A DNA stretch of 64,000 bases, taken from positions 1 through 64,000 of the forward strand of contig NZ_JAAFKD010000002.1 in assembly GCF_013299165.1 (NCBI RefSeq), in the 5' to 3' direction. Source of the stretch: Microcoleus sp. bin38.metabat.b11b12b14.051 (lineage in GTDB: Bacteria; Cyanobacteriota; Cyanobacteriia; Cyanobacteriales; Microcoleaceae). Positions 42,057-49,598 of the stretch are shown here, piece after piece (positions within the stretch are counted from its first letter, which is position 1; every line of letters starts with the position of its first letter). The translations under genes were made by a program, and so were the position numbers. The notes beneath the pieces were generated by a model. That model did no database searches. It was not told the origin of the DNA and saw nothing but the letters and a program-made list of their open reading frames with translations.

Positions 42057-42284
42057 AGTTGGTTGCTAGTGTTTTGTAATTAAGTCTATAAAAATTGTGT
42101 CTGCTGTTTTTTAGGTTGCCATAGAAATGACCTGTTTGGGTAAAGAGGTTTCTCGAATTAAAAGCCAAGCATCACTGGGAAGGCGAACTGAGTTCGGCGC
42201 GTGGAACTAAACCCAACCTACAAAATACAGTTAAGATACAGGCTAGGCCGAGATAAACATTGATATGGGTTGGCGGTGAGGGGA

Positions 42285-43640
42285 ATGGTTTGGACACCGG
42301 GACAGAAGTTAAATGGCGATCGGTATATTATTGACCGTAAGTTAGGTGAGGGTGGCTTTGGGGCCACGTACCTAGCGAAGAAAGCGCAAAACCGACAGCG
42401 GGTTGTCATCAAAACGCTGAAAGACGACTTATTGAGCGATCGAAATTTTGGCTGGTATCGGGACAAATTCCGGGATGAGGCGCTGCTGCTATCTTTGTGC
42501 AAACATCCCAATATTGTGCAAATAGACAACTATTTCATTGATGGTGATTTGCCCTGTATTGCGATGGAATATGTTGCCGGGGAAGATTTGTGGAAATGTG
42601 TGGGGAAGCGCGGAATTCTGTGGGAAACCGAAGCTTTAAACTACATCCGCAAAGTGGCAGAAGCCGTAATAGTAGTTCACGAAAAAGGTTTGCTGCATCG
42701 GGATATCAAGCCACAAAACATTATGGTACGCGACAATTTTGATGCAGTTTTGATTGACTTTGGTTTGGCGCGGGGTTTTATTCCAGATTGTACTCAGCAA
42801 ATGACTATTGGATTAACACACGGTTTTGCCCCTCCCGAACAGTACGGGGAAATGGGTAGATTTGGTGAGTACACAGATGTTTATGCTCTGGCGGCAACGC
42901 TATACTATCTGCTAACGAAAACACCACCAACTGCTGCATTTATGAGGGCTTTAAATCATCCTTTAAAGCCTCCATTTCAGATCAATCCTAATATTAGCGA
43001 TGCGGTGCATCGGGCAATTCTTAAAGGGATGGAAATGGATGAGACAAAGCGTCCTCAGTCGGTGGAAAAATGGTTGGCTATGCTTCCCCAATCCCCCGGC
43101 AATCGGGGGCAAAGAGGGGGTGTTTCGCCAACGATTCCTAGCCCGCAGCCAGCGCCACAACCTGTAAAATTGATTTCAGCAAAAGGAGTTGATTATCGTC
43201 AACTCGATCGGCTGTTGGCTAGCGGAAAATGGCAAGAGGCGGATGGGGAAACGGCAATAAAAATGCTGGAAGTAGCGGGGAGAACAAAGGATGGCTGGCT
43301 GAGGGGTGAAGATATCGATCGATTTCCCTGTGAAGATTTACGCACCATTGACCAACTTTGGGTAAAGTACAGTAACGGACGTTTCGGCTTTTCGGTGCAA
43401 AAACGCATCTATGAAAGTCTGGGGGGAACCAGGGAATATGATGGTAAAATTTGGGAAGCTTTTGGCGATCGGGTAGGTTGGCGTGTGAATAGTAGTAAAT
43501 GGTTGCACTATAATGATCTAAAATTCAACACCAAAGCACCTATAGGACACCTCCCGTGTGTGAAGGGAAAGTTAACTGATGGGGTGGTTGGTGGGGGGCT
43601 TGTTGTGGGGCGTTCTCTTCTCTCGCGTCGAGACTTGTAG
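42285..43640 (+). CDS. Serine/threonine protein kinase fused to a GUN4 domain
   Basis: A 451-residue protein. Residues about 8-270 are a Hanks-type kinase: GEGGFGATYL, VVIKTL (Lys), HRDIKPQNI, DFGLA, APPEQYG. After a proline-rich linker comes a GUN4 domain (about 295-425: YRQLDRLLASGKWQEAD, then FPCEDLRTIDQLWVKYSNGRFGFSVQ). GUN4 binds porphyrins and, as a separate protein, activates Mg-chelatase; kinase-GUN4 fusions are known in cyanobacteria, probably sensing tetrapyrroles. The C-terminus KGKLTDGVVGGGLVVG is unlike the family, while another frame (GWLVGGLLWGVLFSRVE ... ending at about 43648) looks like a normal hydrophobic GUN4 end, suggesting a small late frameshift near 43560-43580. ATG at 42285 is chosen; a TTG at 42270 is also in frame. 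Confidence 0.88.
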   Translation: MVWTPGQKLNGDRYIIDRKLGEGGFGATYLAKKAQNRQRVVIKTLKDDLLSDRNFGWYRDKFRDEALLLSLCKHPNIVQIDNYFIDGDLPCIAMEYVAGEDLWKCVGKRGILWETEALNYIRKVAEAVIVVHEKGLLHRDIKPQNIMVRDNFDAVLIDFGLARGFIPDCTQQMTIGLTHGFAPPEQYGEMGRFGEYTDVYALAATLYYLLTKTPPTAAFMRALNHPLKPPFQINPNISDAVHRAILKGMEMDETKRPQSVEKWLAMLPQSPGNRGQRGGVSPTIPSPQPAPQPVKLISAKGVDYRQLDRLLASGKWQEADGETAIKMLEVAGRTKDGWLRGEDIDRFPCEDLRTIDQLWVKYSNGRFGFSVQKRIYESLGGTREYDGKIWEAFGDRVGWRVNSSKWLHYNDLKFNTKAPIGHLPCVKGKLTDGVVGGGLVVGRSLLSRRDL

Positions 43641-43704
43641 ACTGTAACATCTAAGCGTTTCAGAACTTTGTTAACTGCGGATAGATTAAAGCCACTCGAA
43701 TAAA

Positions 43705-44121
43705 ATGATAGAAAAAGGTGCAAAAAGTGGCAGACCCTTCAATCCCTCGAAAGCTGGTGGAAACATTCTCAACTTATCTTATCAAAATGTTAAAATTACT
43801 GATAAAGGCGTTGCCTTAGTTGAAGCTCATGTTCGCAGATTTAATCCTGTTGGTGAAGCTGAGCTAAGAATGGTTGAAAGGTTAAGAGGTATCACCACCC
43901 AAACCCTTGTAGCTGAGCCTGTTGATTTACGCTTTTATACTCACGAGTTACGCGAGTATCTCAGGTATAAAAAGCTTGGCTACCCAACTGGACAACCCGC
44001 TGACCCGGATGAGGCTTATGAACTTTGGAACAATGCTCACACAGCTACTCTTGAAGATTATAAATTAAAAGAAGGATTCGGCGTTTTATTTCATCCGAGC
44101 GTAAGCGTAGAGGAATTTTGA
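43705..44121 (+). CDS. Unknown protein resembling a polymorphic-toxin C-terminal module
   Basis: A 138-residue soluble protein (138 codons, stop at 44119-44121). It opens with GRPFNPSKAGGNILNLS, and has the motif FYTHELREYLRYKKLG, then YELWNNAHTATLEDYKLKEG and a FHPSV end. From memory, a similar run (FYTHELRE ... WNNAHTATLEDYG) occurs at the very C-terminus of large secreted toxins, where it is the toxic domain; here it stands alone without signal or delivery domains. The two His residues could be catalytic. This assignment is inference and needs a profile search. The next gene overlaps its stop codon (TGATG), which implies translational coupling. No strong ribosome site is seen before the ATG. 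Confidence 0.6.
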   Translation: MIEKGAKSGRPFNPSKAGGNILNLSYQNVKITDKGVALVEAHVRRFNPVGEAELRMVERLRGITTQTLVAEPVDLRFYTHELREYLRYKKLGYPTGQPADPDEAYELWNNAHTATLEDYKLKEGFGVLFHPSVSVEEF

Positions 44122-44603
44122 TGAAAAACCTAACTCAATTAACCCAGCTTGAATTAGTGCTGCTGGAATTAGTAGCTAAAAGTCAAGGAAAGTGGAGTTG
44201 GTACGAACTCGCGAATGCACTTTCCCGTCGAGATGTACCGCGAGAACCTGACATGATGGTTGTCTTAAAAAAACTGGCTGCTGATGGCTTGGTTAAACGA
44301 TATGTAGAAACAAATTCGCCTCGCGACAGATGGGAATTGACGCCAAAAGGGTTTATGGTGTTGGCACACCCAAAAGCAGATAGTCAAAGCAGAATTAGAA
44401 TTTATTTAATTCCCCTCCGGAAAGCAGAAAGCTATTCTTTTGCTTATGTGGCCCGAGGTACCCAGATGCCTAGCAACAGGAACAACAATCGAGATTTAAT
44501 TCCCCTCCGGAAATCAGAAAGCAATTCTTCTGATTATTTTACCAGAGTTCCCCCGATCCCTAGGGACAGGAACAACTCTCGAGGAAGTCGAACACCAAAT
44601 TAA
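44121..44603 (+). CDS. Winged-helix protein running into HicB-like remnant
   Basis: A 160-residue open frame. Residues 1-85 look like a winged-helix DNA-binding domain (TQLELVLLELVAKSQGKWSWYELANALSRR, VVLKKLAADGLVKRYV, then a wing DRWELTPKGFMVLAHP). From residue about 92 the frame enters two tandem 90-bp units and translates YLIPLRKAESYSFAY and LIPLRKSESNSSDYF, which in a shifted frame continue as a HicB-like antitoxin. So the native product probably ended near residue 90 or was a fusion, and the tail shown is decayed sequence. ATG at 44121 overlaps the stop of the upstream gene (TGATG), implying coupled translation of a putative toxin-module/regulator pair. Confidence 0.55.
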   Translation: MKNLTQLTQLELVLLELVAKSQGKWSWYELANALSRRDVPREPDMMVVLKKLAADGLVKRYVETNSPRDRWELTPKGFMVLAHPKADSQSRIRIYLIPLRKAESYSFAYVARGTQMPSNRNNNRDLIPLRKSESNSSDYFTRVPPIPRDRNNSRGSRTPN

Positions 44604-44694
44604 AGCAGCCATAGTTTTTCATTTAGAAGAGTTGCGTCAATCTGGTTCGTCTATTCCTGAAGCCAGGACTTTATGCAAATATGTTGAGGTTTAA
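44408..44694 (+). pseudogene. HicB-like antitoxin pseudogene with an internal 90-bp duplication
   Basis: In the frame ending at TAA 44692-44694, codons from 44521 give LPEFPRSLGTGTTLEEVE then HQIKAAIVFHLEELRQSG and a KYVEV end, matching HicB-family antitoxins (PGCxATGxTxEEVE ... FHLEGL ... YVEV). An earlier 90-bp copy (from 44411) gives WPEVPRCLATGTTIEI and then a stop. In both copies the preceding part (LIPLRKAES...Y) is in another frame, so a one-base shift predates the duplication. No HicA toxin is seen nearby. It is therefore a dead antitoxin gene. Confidence 0.65.
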
Positions 44695-44905
44695 CTTAGA
44701 AACCAGATTTGTAGTTTGCATTAACAATCAAGACTATCAAGCATCATTGGAAGTACGAAAAATCTACCAAATAATACCGGATAATCGCGCTGCGGAACAT
44801 CAATTTATCCGAGTTATTGATGAATCCGGCGAAGATTATTTGTATCCAGTCGCGTATTTCGTGCCGATAGAATTGCCGAAAGCCGTAGCAGCAGTATTTG
44901 CCTAG
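44681..44905 (+). CDS. Small conserved protein, copy 1 of a local paralogue pair
   Basis: A 74-residue protein: RFNLETRFVVCINNQDYQAS, LEVRKIYQIIPDNRAAEH, FIRVIDESGEDYLYPVAYF. The pattern fits a short all-beta fold ending in a helix. A near-identical paralogue, 12 residues shorter at the C-terminus, is at 46338. It overlaps the end of the HicB-like remnant by 14 bases and is followed 12 bases later by a YgiT-type zinc-finger gene, so the two are probably co-transcribed. I have seen such proteins beside small zinc-finger genes in cyanobacteria; no function is known to me. Confidence 0.7.
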   Translation: MLRFNLETRFVVCINNQDYQASLEVRKIYQIIPDNRAAEHQFIRVIDESGEDYLYPVAYFVPIELPKAVAAVFA

Positions 44906-44917
44906 GAGAAATTAACA

Positions 44918-45160
44918 ATGCTATCAGTAGAAAAATGCCCGATTTGCAGCGGTGAAATAGTTATCAAAGAAGTCGATAAACTTTTACGGGGTGGCAATCA
45001 TACTGCTATCTTAAAAGTATCCGCTGAAGTTTGCATAAGCTGTGGAGAACGGTTGTATTCTGTGGAAACAGTTAGGAAGTTTGCTAAAATTAGACAGCAA
45101 TTGCAGCGAGAAGAGACTCAAGAATTTCAAGCGATGGGGCAATCTTTTCGAGTTGGGTAA
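44918..45160 (+). CDS. YgiT-type zinc-finger protein
   Basis: An 80-residue protein with two CxxC pairs, CPICSG near the start and CISCGE at about 38-43, the pattern of YgiT/MqsA N-terminal zinc fingers. After the second pair comes LYSVETVRKFAKIRQQLQ, a helix typical of the family. In toxin-antitoxin systems such proteins are antitoxins, often beside a DUF4258 or MqsR-like toxin; the neighbour upstream (44681) is not recognisably one of these. GGAGAA lies 10 bases before the ATG. It is one of several antitoxin-like genes in this patch. Confidence 0.8.
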   Translation: MLSVEKCPICSGEIVIKEVDKLLRGGNHTAILKVSAEVCISCGERLYSVETVRKFAKIRQQLQREETQEFQAMGQSFRVG

Positions 45161-45296
45161 GTCACACTCGTAGGGTGTGTCGCCTCGAAAAATCCCCAAC
45201 AAAAATCGACTATCTCATAGCGACGCACCTTACAAAATACTCGAGGAAACAAATTGTGTTATGATAAATAAACCTGAGTGTTAAAATCGCAAATGT

Positions 45297-45545
45297 ATGA
45301 CAGCCAAAATACACATCAGCAAATTAGGTAACTCCTTGGCTTTACCAATACCAGACTACATAGTAAAGTTTCTCAATCTTAAAGCCGAAGATTCAGTAAT
45401 TTGCAGCATAGAAAATGGGAAACTGGTCATAGAGCCTGTAAATAATAAAATATCCAAATATACCCTAGATGAATTATTGGCAGGCGAAATAGAATCTAGC
45501 GAAGAAGTCTCTTGGGGAAAACCAGAAGGAGAAGAAGTTTGGTAA
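45297..45545 (+). CDS. MazE-type antitoxin (AbrB/SpoVT fold)
   Basis: An 82-residue protein. Residues 1-50 form a swapped-hairpin AbrB domain: AKIHISKLGNSLALPIPDYIV, then ICSIENGKLVIEP. The acidic C-terminus (LDELLAGEIESSEEVSW) is the part that in MazE relatives wraps the toxin. A MazF-like reading frame begins right at its stop codon but carries an internal stop and is truncated, so this antitoxin has lost its partner. It may still bind its own promoter DNA. Confidence 0.82.
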   Translation: MTAKIHISKLGNSLALPIPDYIVKFLNLKAEDSVICSIENGKLVIEPVNNKISKYTLDELLAGEIESSEEVSWGKPEGEEVW

Positions 45546-45665
45546 ACTATATCCCCCAATGAGGTCATTTTATTCGCCTCAATTTTGACCCTCAAGCAGG
45601 ACACGAACAAATGGGGACTAGACCTGCGCTGGTTGTGAGTCAAACTAAATTTAACATAAAAATGG
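45539..45665 (+). pseudogene. Truncated MazF toxin remnant
   Basis: Beginning with TTG at 45539, which overlaps the mazE stop, the frame reads VNYIPQ, TGA (45560-45562), then GHFIRLNFDPQAGHEQMGTR and PALVVSQTKFN. This matches the first third of MazF endoribonucleases (PxRGDxVWLNFDPQxGHEQxGxRPALVLS). The stop replaces the usual Arg (CGA or AGA needs one change to TGA) and the gene ends after about 40 codons, where repeat DNA begins. It is non-functional. Confidence 0.75.
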
Positions 45666-45928
45666 GGTTCGATCGCCATGACATACAAAATCGCAGTGAA
45701 TTAGGGTGCGTCAGGTAGGGAGATTTTCGCCATAAACTCACAATCTCAAAACTGACGCACCACGGAATAAATGGTGCGTCAGAATTAGATTTTCGATGAT
45801 GATTGAGAATTACTAAACTGACGCACCCTACTGCTTTTCGCGTTGGGTAAGTCGTAGGGTGCGTCGCCTCGAAAAATCCTCAACAAAAACCGACTATCTC
45901 ATAGCGACGCACCTTACAAAATACTCGA
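45546..45928. other. Remnant and repeat region
   Basis: Apart from the MazF remnant there is no gene. 45703-45835 is a TGCGTCAG-type inverted-repeat block. 45840-45930 is a close copy of 45146-45240 (both contain CGTAGGGTG, CGACTATCTCATAGCGACGC and ACCTTACAAAATACTCGA), so a segment of about 90 bp was duplicated around the mazE gene. Confidence 0.6.
45703..45835. repeat. TGCGTCAG inverted-repeat element, copy 1
   Basis: Begins GGGTGCGTCAGGTAGGGAGA, has an internal pair (ACTGACGCACCA / TGGTGCGTCAGA) and ends ACTGACGCACCCTAC. A second copy with the same layout is at 46186-46318. Confidence 0.85.
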
Positions 45929-46144
45929 TCAAACAAATGTTGGCGCAGTTAAATCTTCAAAATATTTGACTTTCCCCCGCATATCCTTAAATAATTCTTC
46001 AGTTGAAAGAGTTTTTTCATACGGAGAAATTCTCACAACAGGTTTAGTTCCATCCATTACTACAATTTCTTCGCCTTCAATCTCGACAAGTTGCAATAAT
46101 TCTAGTAATTGAGCTATTAATTGACTTTTATCAACGGTTTTCAT
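45929..46144 (-). CDS. Phd/YefM-like antitoxin without partner
   Basis: A 71-residue protein. The N-terminal half (LIAQLLELLQLVEIEGEEIVV, then DGTKPVVRISPY) fits the Phd/YefM fold, in which a helix is followed by a strand with the G-K/T-P-V-V-R-hydrophobic pattern. The C-terminal part (ELFKDMRGKVKYFEDLTAP) would be the toxin-contacting tail. Toxin genes normally follow directly downstream; here the downstream DNA (below 45929) is repeat sequence, so it is an orphan. A TGCGTCAG-type repeat starts about 40 bases upstream of its ATG. Confidence 0.75.
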   Translation of the reverse strand: MKTVDKSQLIAQLLELLQLVEIEGEEIVVMDGTKPVVRISPYEKTLSTEELFKDMRGKVKYFEDLTAPTFV

Positions 46145-46185
46145 AGGGCAATGATTGGTGTTGTGCTAAAACTAAATTATATCTT

Positions 46186-46318
46186 GTAGGGTGCGTCAGC
46201 TAGGGAGATTGTCGCTACAAACTCACAATTTTAAAACTGACGCACGCCCGGAATAAATGGTGCGTCAGAATGAGATTTTCGGTAATGATTGAGAATTATC
46301 ACACTGACGCACCCTACG
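46186..46318. repeat. TGCGTCAG inverted-repeat element, copy 2
   Basis: Starts TAGGGTGCGTCAGCTAGGGA, has the internal pair ACTGACGCACG / TGGTGCGTCAGA, and ends CACTGACGCACCCTACGA. Copy 1 is at 45703. The two copies flank the orphan Phd-like gene. Confidence 0.85.
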
Positions 46319-46337
46319 ACTATTAATTTATCCGAAT

Positions 46338-46526
46338 ATGAAGTTTAACTTAGAAAGCAAATTTGTAGTCTGCATTAACAATCTAGATTATCAAGCATCC
46401 TTGGAAGTGCGAAAAATATATCGAATCATACCAGATAATCGGTCTGCTGAACATCAATTTGTCCGAGTTATTGATGAATCCGGCGAAGATTATTTGTATC
46501 CAGTCGCGTATTTTGTGCCGAGATAA
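46338..46526 (+). CDS. Small conserved protein, copy 2 of a local paralogue pair
   Basis: A 62-residue near-copy of the protein at 44681 (KFNLESKFVVCINNLDYQAS versus RFNLETRFVVCINNQDYQAS; ending LYPVAYFVPR). It stops after VPR where copy 1 continues IELPKAVAAVFA, so it is slightly truncated. No zinc-finger gene follows. A duplicated segment with subsequent loss is the simplest reading. Confidence 0.65.
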   Translation: MKFNLESKFVVCINNLDYQASLEVRKIYRIIPDNRSAEHQFVRVIDESGEDYLYPVAYFVPR

Positions 46527-46751
46527 TTTACGAACTAATACCAATTATCAAAAATATTGCTACTACCGAAATGATTGTATCTCATCTGTAGGGAAACGGC
46601 ACTGCCGTGTCCGGCGGGGAGTTCTGTTGATGACAGATATTTTATCTATAATCAATGATTGTAGCAAGTATTTTGAAAACTGGTATAGTTTTATTGCGAT
46701 CGCACGCACGCGCGCGAGTTCAAACACTATTTTCCTGTCCAGGATTCGGGT

Positions 46752-48230
46752 TTAAGTTTCGGCTGTCAACATATTGAATTGCGAAGTATCTATGCGGTTT
46801 GCTTGATACAAAGTTTGAGCGATTTCGGAAAGCGCTAGCACGGAATGCGCGCGATAACCGTTGGCTTGCAATTTATCTTTGACTCCTTGTTCGTGGTCGA
46901 TTAATACTACGATATCTTCCACGTTTAACCCGGCAGATTTTAGCTTGGCGGCACCTTCCATCACGCTTTTGCCGCTAATCAAAATATCATCGACTACTAC
47001 AATCGTTTCTCCGGCCTGAAAATGCCCTTCTATTAACTTACCCGCGCCGTAGGTTTTCACCTCCTTGCGCGGGAAAATCATCGGGCGTTCCATCCGCAAT
47101 GCTAAGCCGGTTGCTGTTGGTAAAGAACCGTAGGGAATTCCCGCAATGCGATCGAATTTTAAGTCTTTGAGAATGTCTGCATAGGCGCTGACAATTTGAT
47201 GGAAGATTTGCGGGGTTGAGATGATTTTTCGCAAGTCGATGTAATATGGAAATACGGCGCCGGATGCTTGTACGTGGTCGCCAAATACTACGCAGCCAAT
47301 GTCATAAAGTTGTAAGATTAAGTCGCGGTTGGGTTCCGGTTTCAAAAAGCAAACATCCGGTAGCCACAATTCGCAAGTCGGACTTCCTTCGATCGCACGC
47401 AACCTCTCTTTGTTAATATTATCGCGCAATTTCTCAATTTCTCGGCGAGGTTCTGGTCGCGCTAATAACCTTGGGGGCAGTGGCAGCAATAAACCCTCAC
47501 CATTCTTGCTTAAACCCGCCGCCAGCAGTTGTGCGAGGTCGTTTTCTTCTGTCAGGTCATTTTCGGCGGCGATGTCTCCTTCGACTAAAATCAGCCGTTC
47601 GGGAGCCAATTGGCGGATGCGTGCCAACATATCTGGCATTACTCCTACTTCCAAACCGAGTTTTTCGGGAGTTCCCCAAGTTTGCGAGAGTCGGACTAAT
47701 TGCAAGTACAAAGGGTTTTCTGCTGTCGGATATTCCTGCAATGCGGCGGCTGACGGGTTGGCTGTGGCACAAAGCACAAAAACTGTTTTTCCGGGATATA
47801 ATAAAAATGGCGCTACTTCGTCGAATCCGGCATAGGGACTGAGAGTAATCGCGTCAAATTGCCAGTCTTGAAATACGGTTTTCGCAAACAAGGCGCTGCT
47901 GTTGAAATCGCTGTGTTTCGCATCTAAAATTACTGGCAGATGCTGGGGAATAATTGTTAATATTTGTTGCAGCAGTTGCCAGCCGGGGATGCCGAGAGAT
48001 TGGTAAAAACCGAGGGTGATTTTGCAAGCACAGATTAAATCGGCTGTTTGGTCGATCGCACTTTTAAGCCTTTTCAACAAATCAGTTACAAAAATTTGAG
48101 TTTCCTCAACAGTCATCGAAACCAGCGCGGGTAAGGTTTCTGGGTCTGGATCTAGGGCTAAATACAGCAGGCTTTGATTGCTTTCTACCGCAGCTAAGAG
48201 TCGGTCAAAAAAGTTAGTTTTATTGCTCAT
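46752..48230 (-). CDS. pyrFE: Bifunctional orotidine-5-phosphate decarboxylase / orotate phosphoribosyltransferase
   Basis: A 492-residue fused enzyme for the last two steps of UMP synthesis. The N-terminal half (about 1-280) is OMP decarboxylase, with LYLALDPDPETLP and VILDAKHSDFN carrying the catalytic Asp-Lys-Asp region. The C-terminal half (about 290-480) is orotate phosphoribosyltransferase with the PRPP loop ETIVVVDDILISGKSV and FPRKEVKTYGAG. This fusion order (PyrF then PyrE, opposite to eukaryotic UMPS) is known from cyanobacteria. The two half-lengths fit. It stands alone, between the accessory patch and a pentapeptide-repeat gene in the opposite direction. Confidence 0.94.
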   Translation of the reverse strand: MSNKTNFFDRLLAAVESNQSLLYLALDPDPETLPALVSMTVEETQIFVTDLLKRLKSAIDQTADLICACKITLGFYQSLGIPGWQLLQQILTIIPQHLPVILDAKHSDFNSSALFAKTVFQDWQFDAITLSPYAGFDEVAPFLLYPGKTVFVLCATANPSAAALQEYPTAENPLYLQLVRLSQTWGTPEKLGLEVGVMPDMLARIRQLAPERLILVEGDIAAENDLTEENDLAQLLAAGLSKNGEGLLLPLPPRLLARPEPRREIEKLRDNINKERLRAIEGSPTCELWLPDVCFLKPEPNRDLILQLYDIGCVVFGDHVQASGAVFPYYIDLRKIISTPQIFHQIVSAYADILKDLKFDRIAGIPYGSLPTATGLALRMERPMIFPRKEVKTYGAGKLIEGHFQAGETIVVVDDILISGKSVMEGAAKLKSAGLNVEDIVVLIDHEQGVKDKLQANGYRAHSVLALSEIAQTLYQANRIDTSQFNMLTAET

Positions 48231-48359
48231 ATTTGGTGAGGGAGATCAAGGGGAATTACCCACTTGTATCTGAAAGAGGGATTGGTATGGTGCCGGAATC
48301 AATCGAGGGCCGTTGAAGTTTAAATTAAGAATCTTTTCTAATTGTAGAAGGTAAAGACC

Positions 48360-48749
48360 ATGAAATCTGTAACTTTGGGAGCAGTTTCATTCGGAATGAT
48401 ATTCGGGTTAGCTACATCGGTGATTGCGGCGAACCCCCAGCAAATTAACCAGTTGCGACAAACTAACCAATGTCCGGGATGCGATTTGAGAAGCATTCCC
48501 CTTCAGCAAACGAGTTTAGCAAATGCCGATTTGAGAGGCGCAGATTTGAGAGGTTCAAATCTCAGGGAAGCTAATTTATCTGGAGCAAATTTGAGCGGGG
48601 CTTTTCTCGGTGGGGCTTCTTTGCGGCAAGCTAATTTAGCAGGTGCTGATTTGACTGAGGCCAATTTAATCGGGGCAGATTTGACCGGGGCAAATTTGAA
48701 TAATGCTAAGCTGAAAGGGGCTACTTGGGTTGACGGTACTATTAAATAA
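48360..48749 (+). CDS. Exported pentapeptide-repeat protein
   Basis: A 129-residue protein. Signal peptide at 1-23 (VTLGAVSFGMIFGLATSVIAA), then a pair of cysteines (QCPGC) and about 14 A(D/N)LxG/x pentapeptides from residue 55 to 120 (ANADLRGADLRGSNLREANL and onward), enough for a short right-handed beta-helix. Such proteins are very common in cyanobacteria, many in the periplasm or thylakoid lumen; their function is mostly unknown. The QxNQCPGCDL lead-in is often seen in this exported subgroup. Confidence 0.88.
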   Translation: MKSVTLGAVSFGMIFGLATSVIAANPQQINQLRQTNQCPGCDLRSIPLQQTSLANADLRGADLRGSNLREANLSGANLSGAFLGGASLRQANLAGADLTEANLIGADLTGANLNNAKLKGATWVDGTIK

Positions 48750-48893
48750 GCTGTACTGTATTATTGACTTTTTGTGTGCTGCTCGGAGCATCGCCCACAA
48801 AAATTTCAATAAAATAAGCGTACAAGTTAAATGCGCGACAACTGAAGATTAGTCGTTAAAGCAATGCCCGTCTTAGAATGTGGATAGTAATGA

Positions 48894-49598
48894 ATGCTAA
48901 ATTCGATCGACTTTTCAACCTGGGATGAGTTGCTACAACGCTACGTTGACGCTAGGGGGCGCGTGGATTACCGGCGCTGGAAAGCTGAAGGAGCGGATGT
49001 TTTGAGCAATTGGCTGGGAACTTTGGCGGATGTCGATTTGGCTGCTGTTACCGATGCGGATGCGCGGCTGGCGCTGTGGCTGAATGCGTACAATGCGATC
49101 GCAATTTCCCAAGTTCTCGAAGTATACCCGATCGCGTCCATCCGTCCCAAAGTTTTGGGAATTCCCAACTGGCTAGCTTTTTTGGATTTCTTCACCCGTT
49201 CCAACTCGATTATTGGTGGTAAAAAGTATAGCCTCAATCAAATCGAACACGCAATTTTGCGTCCAGAATTTGCCGAACCGCGCATCCATTTTGCCTTAGT
49301 TTGTGCTTCCGTCGGGTGCCCGCTGCTGCGCCGCGGCGCTTATTTCCCCGAATCTGTGCGGACTCAACTGGAGGCGGAAGCGAGTAGTTTTATCAACAAT
49401 CCCGATAAGGTGCGCTACGATGCTGGGAAAAAGACGCTTTATTTGAGCAAGATTTTTCAGTGGTACGCCGAGGATTTTGTCAAGGCGGCGGGTTCCGTTG
49501 TTGGGTATGCGGGCGGTTATTTGGGGCCGTCGCGGGCTGTTAGCGATGAATGGGCGATCGTTTTTTTGCCCTATGATTGGAATTTAAATCAAGTTTAG
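48894..49598 (+). CDS. DUF547 domain protein
   Basis: A 234-residue protein with a full DUF547 domain (about 25-205): YVDARGRVDYRRWKAEG, ALWLNAYNAIAISQVL, HFALVCASVGCPLLRRGAYFPE, and LYLSKIFQWYAEDF. The Asn/Tyr and Cys-containing blocks (NAYN; CASVGCP) are the conserved core; DUF547 is thought to be related to papain-like folds, but the activity is not established. No signal peptide is visible. The stop codon lies inside the first base-pairs of the outer arm of the nested inverted-repeat region that follows. Confidence 0.88.
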   Translation: MLNSIDFSTWDELLQRYVDARGRVDYRRWKAEGADVLSNWLGTLADVDLAAVTDADARLALWLNAYNAIAISQVLEVYPIASIRPKVLGIPNWLAFLDFFTRSNSIIGGKKYSLNQIEHAILRPEFAEPRIHFALVCASVGCPLLRRGAYFPESVRTQLEAEASSFINNPDKVRYDAGKKTLYLSKIFQWYAEDFVKAAGSVVGYAGGYLGPSRAVSDEWAIVFLPYDWNLNQV

